The notes under the pieces were generated by a model, which did no database searches, was not told the origin of the DNA, and worked only from the letters and a program-made list of their open reading frames with translations. A stretch of DNA of 64,000 nucleotides from Haliea sp. (GTDB lineage Bacteria; Pseudomonadota; Gammaproteobacteria; Pseudomonadales; Halieaceae): NCBI GenBank assembly GCA_016704305.1, contig JADJAL010000015.1, positions 1 through 64,000 of the forward strand. Reading direction: 5' to 3'. This document shows positions 55,290 through 64,000 of the stretch, piece by piece. Position numbers and translations under genes: made by a program. Numbering within the stretch: position 1 is the first letter of the stretch; every line of letters starts with the position of its first letter.

Positions 55290-56598
55290 CGCTTCGCTGG
55301 AGCAATGGTTGCAGCGACTGGAAACGATTCACCCCACGGAGGTGGAACTGGGGTTGACGCGCATCGCGACGGTCGCCCGTGCGCTACAGTTGTTGCCCGT
55401 GCCGCAACCCGTCATCACAGTGGCCGGCACGAATGGGAAAGGCTCCACCGTGGCTGTACTGGAGGCTCTGTTAAAAGCGTCGGGATATCGCACAGGTGTA
55501 TTCACATCGCCCCATCTCCTGCGCTTCAATGAACGGATACGCGTTGATGGCGATGAAGCGCCAGATGCGGAGATTATTGACGCGTTTGTGGCCATCGATG
55601 CCGCCAGGGGTGATGTCTCCCTCACGTATTTTGAATTTGCCGCGCTGGCGGCGCTGCTGGTCTTCCGGGCCCGTGGAGTGGATATCGTGGTGTTGGAAGT
55701 AGGGTTGGGAGGGCGCCTGGACGCGGTGAATATCGTCGACCCCTCCGTGGCGGTCATCACCAGTATTGATCTCGACCACCAGGGTTGGCTGGGCGAGTCA
55801 CGCGGCGAAATCGCGCGTGAAAAGGCCGGTATATTGCGTCACGCAGTGCCAGCGGTGATAGCCGATCCTAATCCCCCTCCGGAATTATTGCACTGCATCA
55901 CGAAAGTCGGCGCCAGGCCTGCGCTCTTCCTGGGAAAGGAGTTTACACTGGCCAGCGCAGACGGGCAGTGGCAGGCCGTGGTGCAGGGCGTGGATGGTCG
56001 GCCCAGGCAGCTGCTGCCGCAGCGTTCTGGCGCAATGTTGCCAGAAAACATGTGCGCAGCGATCCAGGCCGCGTTGCTACTCGGTATTACCCTGAGCGAC
56101 GAGGCAATAGCGCTCGCACTCGAGAACGCTGCGCCCCTCGGGCGGCGGCAGTCGCGCAAGCTGATGGGGCGAGACTATGTGCTCGATGTCGCGCACAATC
56201 CCGCCGCAGTGTGCAAGTTGATTGAATACCTGCGTGCGACTCCGTGCGAGGGAAAAACGATCGGGCTGTTTTCGGTGATGGCAGACAAGGATGTACAGAG
56301 TATCCTGCAAGGCGCAGTGGGCCACTTTGATGCCTGGTTTCTGGCCGATCAACCCGATAATGAACGCGCCGCCCGCGCGGCGGACATCGCCGCCTTGCTG
56401 CGCGCGGCAGGGGAGTCCATGATCAGCGTCAGCAAGAACTTGCGGCAGGCATTGCGCCGTGCGCAGAGTATGGCCAGGGAGGGTGACCGGTTGGTCGTGT
56501 TTGGTTCATTTACCACGGTAGCGGCTGTGCTGCCGGTGCTCGACGGATTGCACGATGCTGCCGTCGACGCGGATGTTATCCCGCAGGGGGAGGAATAA
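55282..56598 (+). CDS. folC: Dihydrofolate synthase / folylpolyglutamate synthase
   Basis: A 438-residue Mur-ligase-fold enzyme adding glutamate to dihydropteroate and folates. The P-loop VAGTNGKGSTVAVLEALL, GVFTSPHLLRFNERI, LEVGLGGRLDAVN and ITSIDLDHQGWLG are the family marks. LDVAHNPAA is in the C-terminal domain. ATG at 55282 overlaps the accD stop, so translation is coupled; an in-frame upstream ATG would lie in accD. Confidence 0.96.
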   Translation: MSNASLEQWLQRLETIHPTEVELGLTRIATVARALQLLPVPQPVITVAGTNGKGSTVAVLEALLKASGYRTGVFTSPHLLRFNERIRVDGDEAPDAEIIDAFVAIDAARGDVSLTYFEFAALAALLVFRARGVDIVVLEVGLGGRLDAVNIVDPSVAVITSIDLDHQGWLGESRGEIAREKAGILRHAVPAVIADPNPPPELLHCITKVGARPALFLGKEFTLASADGQWQAVVQGVDGRPRQLLPQRSGAMLPENMCAAIQAALLLGITLSDEAIALALENAAPLGRRQSRKLMGRDYVLDVAHNPAAVCKLIEYLRATPCEGKTIGLFSVMADKDVQSILQGAVGHFDAWFLADQPDNERAARAADIAALLRAAGESMISVSKNLRQALRRAQSMAREGDRLVVFGSFTTVAAVLPVLDGLHDAAVDADVIPQGEE

Positions 56599-57264
56599 GT
56601 GAACGAAGTCCTCAAGCAGCGATTGGTAGGCGCGCTTATCCTGGTCGCATTGGCCTTGATTTTCTGGCCCATTGTGTTTGTAGAACCGGAGGACAAGCCC
56701 GTCGCGCAACCGCAGTCCATTCCAGAGCCGCCCGCAGTCTCGACAGAGGCAATAGACGCGCCCGCTGATGCAGGCCTTCGAGCGTCTCCGGAACTGACGG
56801 AGTATGGCGAATCGCAGGAAAGCCTCGATCCTGAAGCACAGGGCAATGCAGGCGCAGACGGCACGGAGTACGTGGTAGAAGAGGTGGAAGAGGTGACAGA
56901 ACAAGTCGCCTCGGCGCCGGCCGCGGCGGCGTCGGGTGCCGCGCAGGTCCCCGCTGCCGCGACGGCGGCCACGATCGTACGTTCCGAGTCACCGCAACCA
57001 CTTGTGACAGATGGCGATGGCGTGCCGGTGGCATGGACGCTGCAGGTTGCCACGGTCAGCAGCGCCGAGAAAGCCGATGCATTGCGCAGGCGCCTGCTGG
57101 AAAAAGGCGAGAAGGCCTATGTCACGACGATCTCAAGTGGTGGTAAACAGCTCTACCGGGTGGGTGTTGGTCCCAAGTTCGAACGACAGGAACTGGAGCG
57201 AATACAGGCGAGCATCGACGCAGAGTTTGGCGTCAAAACGATGCTTGTAAGGTACCTTCCCTGA
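56599..57264 (+). CDS. dedD: SPOR-domain cell-division-associated protein DedD
   Basis: A 221-residue bitopic protein. A short cytoplasmic start is followed by a membrane anchor (LVGALILVALALIFWPIVFV), an acidic Ala/Glu-rich linker, and a C-terminal SPOR domain (about residues 145-220: VAWTLQVATVSSAEKADALRRR, YRVGVGPKFERQEL). SPOR domains bind denuded septal peptidoglycan. Start is GTG, right after the folC stop. Confidence 0.92.
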   Translation: MNEVLKQRLVGALILVALALIFWPIVFVEPEDKPVAQPQSIPEPPAVSTEAIDAPADAGLRASPELTEYGESQESLDPEAQGNAGADGTEYVVEEVEEVTEQVASAPAAAASGAAQVPAAATAATIVRSESPQPLVTDGDGVPVAWTLQVATVSSAEKADALRRRLLEKGEKAYVTTISSGGKQLYRVGVGPKFERQELERIQASIDAEFGVKTMLVRYLP

Positions 57265-57290
57265 TGCACCATCCGGTGGAGTAATCCCGC

Positions 57291-57809
57291 ATGGTGGATT
57301 GGGTACAATTTAATGCCGCTGACTGGGCGATCCTGTCCATTCTGGGGTTGTCCATAGCGCTCAGTTTGTGGCGCGGCTTTGTCCGTGAAGCCGTGTCCCT
57401 GGCCGGCTGGATTGCGGCGTTTATCATCGCCAACATGTTTGTCGGTGAGATGGCCACGTTGTTGTCGCAGTGGATCGTCAATGCCACGGGGCGCTACGTC
57501 GCAGCCGCTGCCATATTGTTTGTCGGCACCCTGGTGATGGTCGGCGTGCTCGGCAAGATGGCCGCGCAGGTCGTCCGGGTCACTGGCCTCACCGTGCTCG
57601 ACAGGGTGCTGGGCACGGCGTTTGGCTTCACGCGTGGCCTGATTATCGTTCTGGTGCTGGTGTACCTGCTCAGGCATCTGGCACCCCCGCAGAACCTGGT
57701 GTGGCTGGATCAGGCGCAGTTGATGCCGCACATCGATATTCTGGGTCAGTGGGCGCAGAACCTGCTTTTAAGTCTTCAGTCCGGGCAGAGCCTGGGCTTT
57801 TCGAGTTGA
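57291..57809 (+). CDS. cvpA: CvpA family membrane protein
   Basis: A 172-residue inner-membrane protein with four hydrophobic segments (DWAILSILGLSIALSLWRG, LAGWIAAFIIANMFVG, AAAILFVGTLVMVGVLG, TRGLIIVLVLVYLL). CvpA affects colicin V production and envelope stress. The GFVREAVSL and LLGTAFGFTRG-like features (VLGTAFGFTRGL) are conserved. It precedes purF as in E. coli. Confidence 0.92.
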   Translation: MVDWVQFNAADWAILSILGLSIALSLWRGFVREAVSLAGWIAAFIIANMFVGEMATLLSQWIVNATGRYVAAAAILFVGTLVMVGVLGKMAAQVVRVTGLTVLDRVLGTAFGFTRGLIIVLVLVYLLRHLAPPQNLVWLDQAQLMPHIDILGQWAQNLLLSLQSGQSLGFSS

Positions 57810-57834
57810 ATGTTCGCAGTGAGGTAAAAACTGA

Positions 57835-59355
57835 ATGTGTGGCCTGGTAGGAATGGTAGCGAAATCCGACGTCGCTCCCGAGATATACGACGCCCTGACA
57901 GTCCTGCAACATCGCGGACAGGATGCGGCGGGGATTGTCACCTGTGGCGGCGGCAAGTTCAGCCAGCGCAAGGCGGAGGGCCTGGTGCGGGATGTGTTTC
58001 GCCAGGAACACATGCAACGATTGCGCGGCGCCATGGGCATAGGCCATGTCCGCTATCCCACGGCGGGCAGCTCGGGCATCGCCCTCGCGCAACCGTTCTA
58101 TGTCAACTCCCCGTATGGCATCGCACTTGCGCACAACGGCAACCTGACCAATTCCGAACAGCTGACGCGGGAGATTTTCCAGGATGACCTGCGTCACCTG
58201 AATACCGATTCAGACTCCGAAGTATTGCTCAACGTATTTGCCCATGAGCTGCAGACATTGGGCAAGCTCAACCCCGGCGCTGACGATATTTTCACTGCGG
58301 TTGAAGCCGTCCACAGGCGCTGCCGCGGTGGCTACGCCGTGGTGGGCCTGCTGGTCAACTACGGGGTGTTCGGCTTTCGTGATCCCTGGGGCATTCGCCC
58401 GCTGGTCATCGGGAGCCGCGAAACCGCGACGGGGCAGGAATATATGCTTGCCTCGGAAAGCGTCGCCCTAGATGTGCTCGGTTTTACGATGCTCGGCGAC
58501 GTGGCGCCGGGTGAGGCGATATTCATTGACGAGCACGGTCACCTGCACCGTCGTCGCTGCGCGCCCGATGCGCAATTGCGACCGTGCATTTTCGAGCACG
58601 TGTACTTTGCGCGCCCGGATTCGCTGATGGATGGTATCTCCATCTACAAGACCAGGATGCGGCAGGGGGAGGCGCTGGCGAAGAAAATACGCCGGCTGCG
58701 TCCAGAACTGGATATCGACGTGATTATCCCTATTCCCGACACCAGCCGTATTGCCGCGCAATCCATGGCGTTCGAGCTGAACATCAAATTCCGTGAAGGC
58801 CTGATGAAAAACCGCTATATCGGGCGGACGTTCATTATGCCTGGCCAGAATCGGCGCAAGAAATCCGTGCGCCAGAAACTGAATCCGGTACCGCTGGAGT
58901 TCTCCGGCAAAAACGTGCTGCTGGTGGATGACTCCATCGTGCGCGGCACCACCTCCGGCCAGATCATCCAGATGGCGCGCGAGGCGGGTGCAGCCAATGT
59001 GTATTTCGCGTCTGCCGCGCCACCCGTGCGCTATCCCAATGTGTACGGCATCGATATGCCCTCTGCCTCGGAGCTGATTGCCCACAATCGCACGGTCGAG
59101 GAGGTCTGCGAACTGATCGGCGCGGACTGGCTGGTGTACCAGGATCTCGAGGACCTGATTCACTGCTCGCGCGAAGGCAATCCCCACGTCGCCGGGTTTG
59201 ACTGCTCCGTGTTCAACGGGGAGTACATTACTGGTGATATTGATCAGAATTACCTTGATCGGGTCGAATTACTGCGCAACGATGAAGCACAAAACGAACG
59301 ACGAGTGGGCTCGCAGACGGATGGCGCGGTCGTCGGTCTGTACAATGATTTCTAG
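57835..59355 (+). CDS. purF: Amidophosphoribosyltransferase
   Basis: A 506-residue enzyme catalysing the first committed step of purine synthesis. The N-terminal nucleophile follows the start Met: MCGLVGMVAK, so the Ntn glutaminase Cys is exposed after Met removal. LQHRGQDAAG, AHNGNLTN and the C-terminal PRPP-binding VLLVDDSIVRGTTS are clear. Length matches the short (E. coli) type without a propeptide. Confidence 0.97.
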   Translation: MCGLVGMVAKSDVAPEIYDALTVLQHRGQDAAGIVTCGGGKFSQRKAEGLVRDVFRQEHMQRLRGAMGIGHVRYPTAGSSGIALAQPFYVNSPYGIALAHNGNLTNSEQLTREIFQDDLRHLNTDSDSEVLLNVFAHELQTLGKLNPGADDIFTAVEAVHRRCRGGYAVVGLLVNYGVFGFRDPWGIRPLVIGSRETATGQEYMLASESVALDVLGFTMLGDVAPGEAIFIDEHGHLHRRRCAPDAQLRPCIFEHVYFARPDSLMDGISIYKTRMRQGEALAKKIRRLRPELDIDVIIPIPDTSRIAAQSMAFELNIKFREGLMKNRYIGRTFIMPGQNRRKKSVRQKLNPVPLEFSGKNVLLVDDSIVRGTTSGQIIQMAREAGAANVYFASAAPPVRYPNVYGIDMPSASELIAHNRTVEEVCELIGADWLVYQDLEDLIHCSREGNPHVAGFDCSVFNGEYITGDIDQNYLDRVELLRNDEAQNERRVGSQTDGAVVGLYNDF

Positions 59356-59364
59356 GACCTAAAC

Positions 59365-60557
59365 ATGAGCGAACACGACCCGTTGGCCGGCGCGCACATC
59401 GATACGCTGGCGATACGCAGCGGCATTCGGCGAACACACGAAGGAGAGCACGCCGAGCCAATATTTCTGACCTCCAGTTATGTCTTCGACAGCGCTGCCG
59501 AGGCGGCGGCCCGGTTTTCCGGAGAGCAACCCGGCAACGTCTATTCCCGCTACACCAACCCCACGGTGCGCGCGTTTGAACAACGGCTGGCTGCGCTGGA
59601 GGGCGCCGAGGCCTGCGTGGCCACCGCGTCCGGCATGGCGGCAATACTGTCCACCTGCATGGCGCTGCTCAAATCCGGTGACCATGTGGTGTGCTCGCGC
59701 GACGTATTTGGTACCACCGTCAATTTGTTCAGCAAATACCTTGCGAAGTTCGGCGTGGAAGTGACGTTTGTACCGCTGGTGGACCTGGCGGGCTGGCGCG
59801 CGGCGCTGCGGCCCAACACGGCCATGCTGTTCGTGGAGACGCCGTCCAACCCCTTGTGTGAAGTGGCCGATCTGGCGGTGCTGTCGCAATTGGCCAAAGA
59901 GCACCGCTGCCTGTTGGTGGTGGACAACTGCTTCTGTACGCCGCGCTGCAGCTGCCGTTGGCGCTGGGCGCGGACATCGTCGTGCATTCCGCCACCAAAT
60001 ACCTCGACGGCCAGGGTCGCTGTATCGGTGGCGCAGTGCTTGGTCGCACCGAGCAGATGAACGAAGTGGTGACCTTCCTGCGCACCTGCGGCCCCACGAT
60101 GAGCGCGTTCAATGCCTGGGTGTTCCTCAAGGGGTTGGAGACATTGCGCCTGCGGATGGACGCCCACAGCAGTGCCGCGCTGGACATTGCGCGCTGGCTG
60201 CAACAACAGCCTGCGGTGCAGAAGGTGTATTACGCCGGCCTGGAGGATCACCCCGGCCATGCTTTGGCCGCCAGGCAGCAGCGCGGGTACGGTGGCGTAC
60301 TGTCCTTTCTGGTGAAAGGTGGCAGGGAGCAGGCCTGGCAGTTTATCGACGCCACGACGCTGATGTCGCTCACCGCGAACCTCGGTGACGCCAAGACCAC
60401 GATCGTGCACCCGGCGACCACCACGCACGGGCGCCTGACGCCAGCGCAGCGCGAGCAGGCGGGCATCGGCGACAACCTGATACGTATCGCCGTGGGGCTG
60501 GAGGACGTCGACGATTTAAAAGCGGACATACAGCGCGGTTTTGCCGGTCTCCGCTGA
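59365..60557 (+). CDS. metZ: O-succinylhomoserine sulfhydrylase MetZ, one frame break
   Basis: A PLP-dependent Cys/Met-metabolism enzyme of about 397 residues that makes homocysteine from O-succinylhomoserine and sulfide. AIRSGIRRTHEGEHAEPIFLTSSY is typical of MetZ; YSRYTNPTVRAFEQRLAALEG, TASGMAAI, and the Schiff-base Lys in HSATKYLDGQG follow. A -1 break near 59939-59945 (one base lost in ccgcg) joins CFCTPALQLPLALGADIVVHS. The order purF-metZ is that of Pseudomonas. Confidence 0.94.
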
Positions 60558-60610
60558 CAATGCGCTGGCAATACGCGCACAATAAATAAAAGAGACTTTC
60601 GGGGTAACAA

Positions 60611-61540
60611 ATGCAAGTACAGGCTGTGGTGGAATCTGCGGTAAAGGAAGTCAGGAGCATCCTGCTGGGCAAGGAGCCGCAAATCAGGTTGGCCCTGTGC
60701 TGCCTGTTTGCCCGCGGGCACCTGTTGATCGAAGACCTTCCCGGGATGGGCAAAACCACGTTGTCGCACGCGCTCGCCGCAGTGCTAGGGCTGTCCTGGA
60801 AACGCGTGCAGTTCACCAGCGATTTGCTGCCGGCGGATATTCTCGGTGTGTCGGTATTCGATACCACCACGGCCAGTTTTACCTTCCACCCCGGTCCGAT
60901 CTTCACCCAGTTGCTGCTGGCCGATGAGATCAACCGCGCCCCGCCGCGCACCCAGAGCGCGCTGCTGGAGGCGATGGCGGAGGGGCAGGTGACGGTCGAA
61001 GGGGAAACACGCCCGCTGCCGCAACCGTTCTTTGTGATTGCCACGCAAAACCCGGTGAATCAATCTGGGACCTATCCGCTGCCGGAGTCGCAGCTGGACC
61101 GTTTCCTGATGCGGCTGGAACTCGGTTACCCGCATCCGGCGGCTGAGCGACAGATGTTCGAGCGACGCCACAGCGCCACGATGGAGATCAGAAACCCGCG
61201 CCAGTGCATCACCATGGAACAACTGGAGATGATCCGCGTGGCGGTCAGCAAAGTGCTCGCCTCGGACAACCTGATTGATTACCTGCAACGCCTGGTGGCC
61301 TACACGCGCCAGTCCCCGGAATTCGAGGTTGGTCTCTCGCCGCGCGGTGCATTGGCGCTGCTGGACTGTGCCAAAACCTGGGCGGCGATGCACAATCGCA
61401 GCCATGTCGTGCCGGAGGATATCCAGTCGGTGTTGGCGGCCGTGGCGACCCATCGCCTGGTGCCCAGTGGCGATTACGCCGGCGATGGCGACGCGCTGGT
61501 GGACCTGCTGCGGCGCAATGTGGATGTCATAGGTCGCTGA
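60611..61540 (+). CDS. MoxR-family AAA+ ATPase
   Basis: A 309-residue AAA+ ATPase. Walker A is LPGMGKTTL (residues 42-50), Walker B LLLADEINRAPPRTQSALLEAM, and the sensor FFVIATQNPVNQSGTYPLPESQLDRF. The C-terminal lid (LSPRGALALLDCAKTWAAM) is present. MoxR proteins are thought to act as chaperones for assembly of neighbouring DUF58 and transglutaminase-like membrane proteins; the three genes lie together here. Confidence 0.93.
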   Translation: MQVQAVVESAVKEVRSILLGKEPQIRLALCCLFARGHLLIEDLPGMGKTTLSHALAAVLGLSWKRVQFTSDLLPADILGVSVFDTTTASFTFHPGPIFTQLLLADEINRAPPRTQSALLEAMAEGQVTVEGETRPLPQPFFVIATQNPVNQSGTYPLPESQLDRFLMRLELGYPHPAAERQMFERRHSATMEIRNPRQCITMEQLEMIRVAVSKVLASDNLIDYLQRLVAYTRQSPEFEVGLSPRGALALLDCAKTWAAMHNRSHVVPEDIQSVLAAVATHRLVPSGDYAGDGDALVDLLRRNVDVIGR

Positions 61541-61552
61541 GCGAACACGCCC

Positions 61553-62557
61553 GTGGCCAATGTCGATACCCGCTATGATCGGCGCGGAGATAGCGTCACC
61601 GAGCGGCTGCGACGGCGCTTTCATGATTGGGTAGGTCGGCGCATACCCCCGGCCCGTGAAGTGACGCTGGACCAGCGCCGCATCTTTATCTTTCCCAGCC
61701 TGACCGGATTGTTCTTCGCCTGTAGCCTGCTGGTGATGCTGCTGGCGGCAATCAATTTTGAAAACAACCTGAGTTACGCGTTGACCTTCCTGCTGGCGAC
61801 GCTGTTCATCGTCGCTACGCTGCACACTTACGCCAACCTGTCGGGATTGACCATCCGCGCGGTGCGCGCGCAGCCCGCGTTTCCGGGGCAGCAGTCCGAA
61901 TTCGTGGTGCTGATAGAGCGCAGCAAACAGCGCGATCACTACGCCCTGCACCTCAAATGGCCGACCAGCAGTGAGACGCTGGTGAATCTGGTCGACGACG
62001 ACAGCGTCAAGGTGCAGTTGCACATGCCGGTCGACAAGCGCGGCTGGTTTCGCCCTGGGCGCCTGATGCTGGAATCCACGTATCCGCTCGGTTTATTGCG
62101 TTGCTGGACATGGATTGACCTGGATCTGCACGCCCTGGTGTATCCGCGTCCGCTGGCGTCGGCGGACCTGCCCGGCATGGCCACGGATACACCCGATGGC
62201 GCCGCCGCGATGGTGGTAGGCAACGATGATTTTTACGGCTTTCGGGATTATCGCCGGGGCGATTCGCCACGCCAGGTGCACTGGAAGGGGCTGGCCAAGG
62301 GGCAGGGCCTGCAAACCAAACAGTACACCGCCTATGCAGACCGCAGTGTGTGGCTGGACTGGGAGATGTTCCAGGGCATGGGCGTCGAGCAGCGCTTGTC
62401 GCACTTGTGTTATTGGGCACTGGTGTTCGACGAGCGCAGGGAAGAGTATGGATTGCGCTTGCCGGGCGTGGCGATAGCACCGGCAGCGGGTGAAAAACAC
62501 CGCGAGCAGGTGCTGAAGGAACTCGCCCTGTTTGGCAAGGGGGATCGCAGCCGATGA
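61553..62557 (+). CDS. DUF58 membrane protein
   Basis: A 334-residue protein with two adjacent membrane segments (FPSLTGLFFACSLLVMLLA and LSYALTFLLATLFIVATL) and a soluble C-terminal part holding the DUF58 signature DDFYGFRDYRRGDSPRQVHWKGLAKG. The start is a GTG at 61553, 12 bases after the moxR stop. It overlaps the next gene by 4 bases (atga). A VWA-like fold is known for the family. Confidence 0.9.
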   Translation: MANVDTRYDRRGDSVTERLRRRFHDWVGRRIPPAREVTLDQRRIFIFPSLTGLFFACSLLVMLLAAINFENNLSYALTFLLATLFIVATLHTYANLSGLTIRAVRAQPAFPGQQSEFVVLIERSKQRDHYALHLKWPTSSETLVNLVDDDSVKVQLHMPVDKRGWFRPGRLMLESTYPLGLLRCWTWIDLDLHALVYPRPLASADLPGMATDTPDGAAAMVVGNDDFYGFRDYRRGDSPRQVHWKGLAKGQGLQTKQYTAYADRSVWLDWEMFQGMGVEQRLSHLCYWALVFDERREEYGLRLPGVAIAPAAGEKHREQVLKELALFGKGDRSR

Positions 62558-64000
62558 ATGTGCTGCAACAGGTGCCGCGCAATGCACTGATGTGGATCAT
62601 CATCAGCCTGTTTGCACTGGTGGCGCCACACGCTGGCCGCCTGCCGGTATGGGTGCTCGGTGTGTACGTGGTCGCCGTGGTGTGGCGCCTGCAGGTGCAC
62701 CGCGGGCGCTGGTCGTTTCCCGGTCGCTGGGTAAAGGTCGCGATGACCACCAGCGGATTTGTAGGTATCTACGCCAGTTACGGCACCCTGGTGGGCCTGG
62801 AACCCACGGTGGCGTTGCTGTTGACGGCCTTCGCGCTCAAGTTTATCGAACTGTCGCAGCGCAAGGACGCGTATGTGCTGCTGTTTCTCGGTTACTTCAT
62901 CTGCATTACAGAGTTCCTGTTCAGCCAGGACCTGCTGATCACGCTGTACTCCATTCTCACCGTGCTGCTGGTCACGACGGCCCTGGTCGCATTGCACCAG
63001 CCTGGGCAGAACCAGTTCAATCGCGGCACCATCCGACTGGCGGGCGTCATGCTATTGCAGGCCATGCCGTTGATGGTGGTCCTGTTTTTCGTATTTCCGC
63101 GCTTTGGTCCGCTGTGGACGGTCCCCCTGAAGACCCAGACCGCCAAGACGGGCATGAGCGATTTCATGAAGCCCGGCGATGTGGCCAGCCTCAGCCAGTC
63201 TGCCGATGTCGCATTCAGGGTGAAGTTCGAGGGCGAGATACCGGATAAATCCTCGCTGTACTGGCGCGGCCTGGTGTTCAGTCGGCTGGAGCAGAATGTC
63301 TGGTCGAGCCTCGGCTATTACGACGTGCCAATAGCAGAGCAGCGCGCCGATGACGTCGTCACCAAAGGCAAGCCCCTGCGCTACAGCGTGATCATGGAGC
63401 CCACGCAACAAAATTGGCTGTACGCGCTGCGCTACGCTCGCGCAACGTCGCCCGGCGTCATGCATTCATCCGACTTCCGGCTGGTGTCACCGGCACCGAT
63501 AGAGACTGAACATATGTACCGGGTGGAGAGCTGGACGCAGGCGGTGGTAGAGGAGCAGCTGTCCGAGTGGCGGCGCAACACGGAGACGAAGTTGCCACCC
63601 CAGGGCAACCCCAGGACACGCCAGCTGGCACTGGATATGCGCGCTGCGGTGGACAGCGATCAGCAGCTTGTCGACGCGATCCTCGATACCTTCAATCGCG
63701 AATCCTATGTGTACACCTTGAGGCCGGGCCGTTTGTCCGGTAACAATCCGATTGACCAGTTTATGTTTCAGTCCAAACGCGGGTTTTGTGAGCACTACGC
63801 ATCGGCATTTGTGTTTATGATGCGCGCAGCCGGTGTGCCGGCGCGGGTCGTGCCGGGTACCAGGGCGGGGAACTCAACCCGGTCAACAAGACGGTGATCG
63901 TGCACCAGTTCGATGCGCACGCCTGGGCTGAGGTGTGGCTGGAGAACCAGGGCTGGGTGCGGGTAGACCCGACCGCGGCTGTCTCGCCACTGCGCATCGA
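62554..64000 (+). CDS. tgpA: TgpA-type membrane transglutaminase-like protein, 3' truncated, one frame break
   Basis: Homologue of Pseudomonas TgpA, an essential-in-some-strains periplasmic transglutaminase-like protein. The first 180 residues form about six membrane segments of the DUF3488 type. The transglutaminase-like domain has catalytic Cys412 in RGFCEHYASAFVFMMRAAGVPAR, the His in QFDAHAWAEVWLENQ and the Asp in RVDPTAAVSP. Between them a -1 break near 63850-63855 (probably a lost a before ccggg) joins VVTGYQGGELNPVNK. The gene continues beyond base 64000. The order MoxR-DUF58-TgpA is as in Pseudomonas. Confidence 0.92.

Noticed and set aside
1..64000. tRNA, rRNA, riboswitch or trp/leu attenuator
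   Set aside because: No cloverleaf, rRNA sequence, leader peptide with Trp or Leu codons, or known riboswitch core was recognised by eye; a covariance-model scan would be needed to exclude small RNAs.

Overview
The window is a GC-rich piece (by eye about 60% GC) of a gammaproteobacterial chromosome. The order leuC-leuD-asd-fimV-truA-trpF-trpB-trpA-accD-folC-dedD-cvpA-purF-metZ is the arrangement known from Pseudomonas and marine Cellvibrionales. Together with the many fatty-acid and lipid catabolism genes it suggests a marine heterotroph of the Halieaceae/Spongiibacteraceae kind; this placement is inference from gene order and protein flavour only. I see no prophage, insertion sequence, CRISPR array, rRNA or tRNA.

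Layout. 1-6.8 kb: end of a CHAD-domain gene, a lipoprotein Ntn-hydrolase acylase, an AMP-dependent acyl-CoA ligase and a soluble lytic transglycosylase. 6.9-8.4 kb: a small unknown gene, yciH and slyX. 8.4-12.6 kb: two co-directional acyl-CoA dehydrogenases and an exported amidohydrolase. 12.7-18.3 kb: a RecB-nuclease-like protein with a long disordered tail, an epoxide hydrolase, a SutA-like small protein, a metallo-beta-lactamase-fold hydrolase, a PlsC acyltransferase and a DUF1145 membrane protein. 18.3-28.3 kb: a thiolase, a foldback repeat, a methyltransferase, tamA-tamB (outer-membrane assembly), a YdjM-type membrane protein and a class V aminotransferase. 28.4-34.1 kb: a MarR-EmrA-EmrB efflux operon converging on pyruvate phosphate dikinase. 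34.3-43.9 kb: two divergent luciferase-like flavin oxidoreductases, a lipoprotein, an exported unknown protein, an XRE regulator, rlmL, an AT-rich gap with perfect DnaA boxes, an NADP-dependent reductase, a second foldback repeat, a flavodoxin-like reductase and a hotdog thioesterase. 43.9-60.6 kb: the housekeeping block, in which a LysR regulator faces leuCD, followed by asd, fimV, truA, trpFBA, accD, folC, dedD, cvpA, purF and metZ. 60.6-64 kb: MoxR-DUF58-TgpA, cut by the window end.

The genes fall into three themes. The first is handling of acyl-CoA and hydrophobic substrates: ligase, paired dehydrogenases, thiolase, thioesterase, epoxide hydrolase, LLM oxidoreductases and the acylase. The second is envelope construction: Slt, TamAB, PlsC, FimV and TgpA. 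The third is amino-acid, purine, folate and malonyl-CoA biosynthesis.

Twelve probable single-base or small frame breaks interrupt eleven genes, mostly inside or beside short homopolymers, with flanking frames that still encode conserved protein. I read most of these as sequence errors and annotate the genes across the break. The most interesting non-coding signals are a 26-bp perfect palindrome made of two consensus DnaA boxes beside an AT-rich stretch (41.3-41.5 kb), and two foldback repeats (19.7 kb, 42.7 kb) that share a sequence module. I found no clear undescribed multi-gene system.
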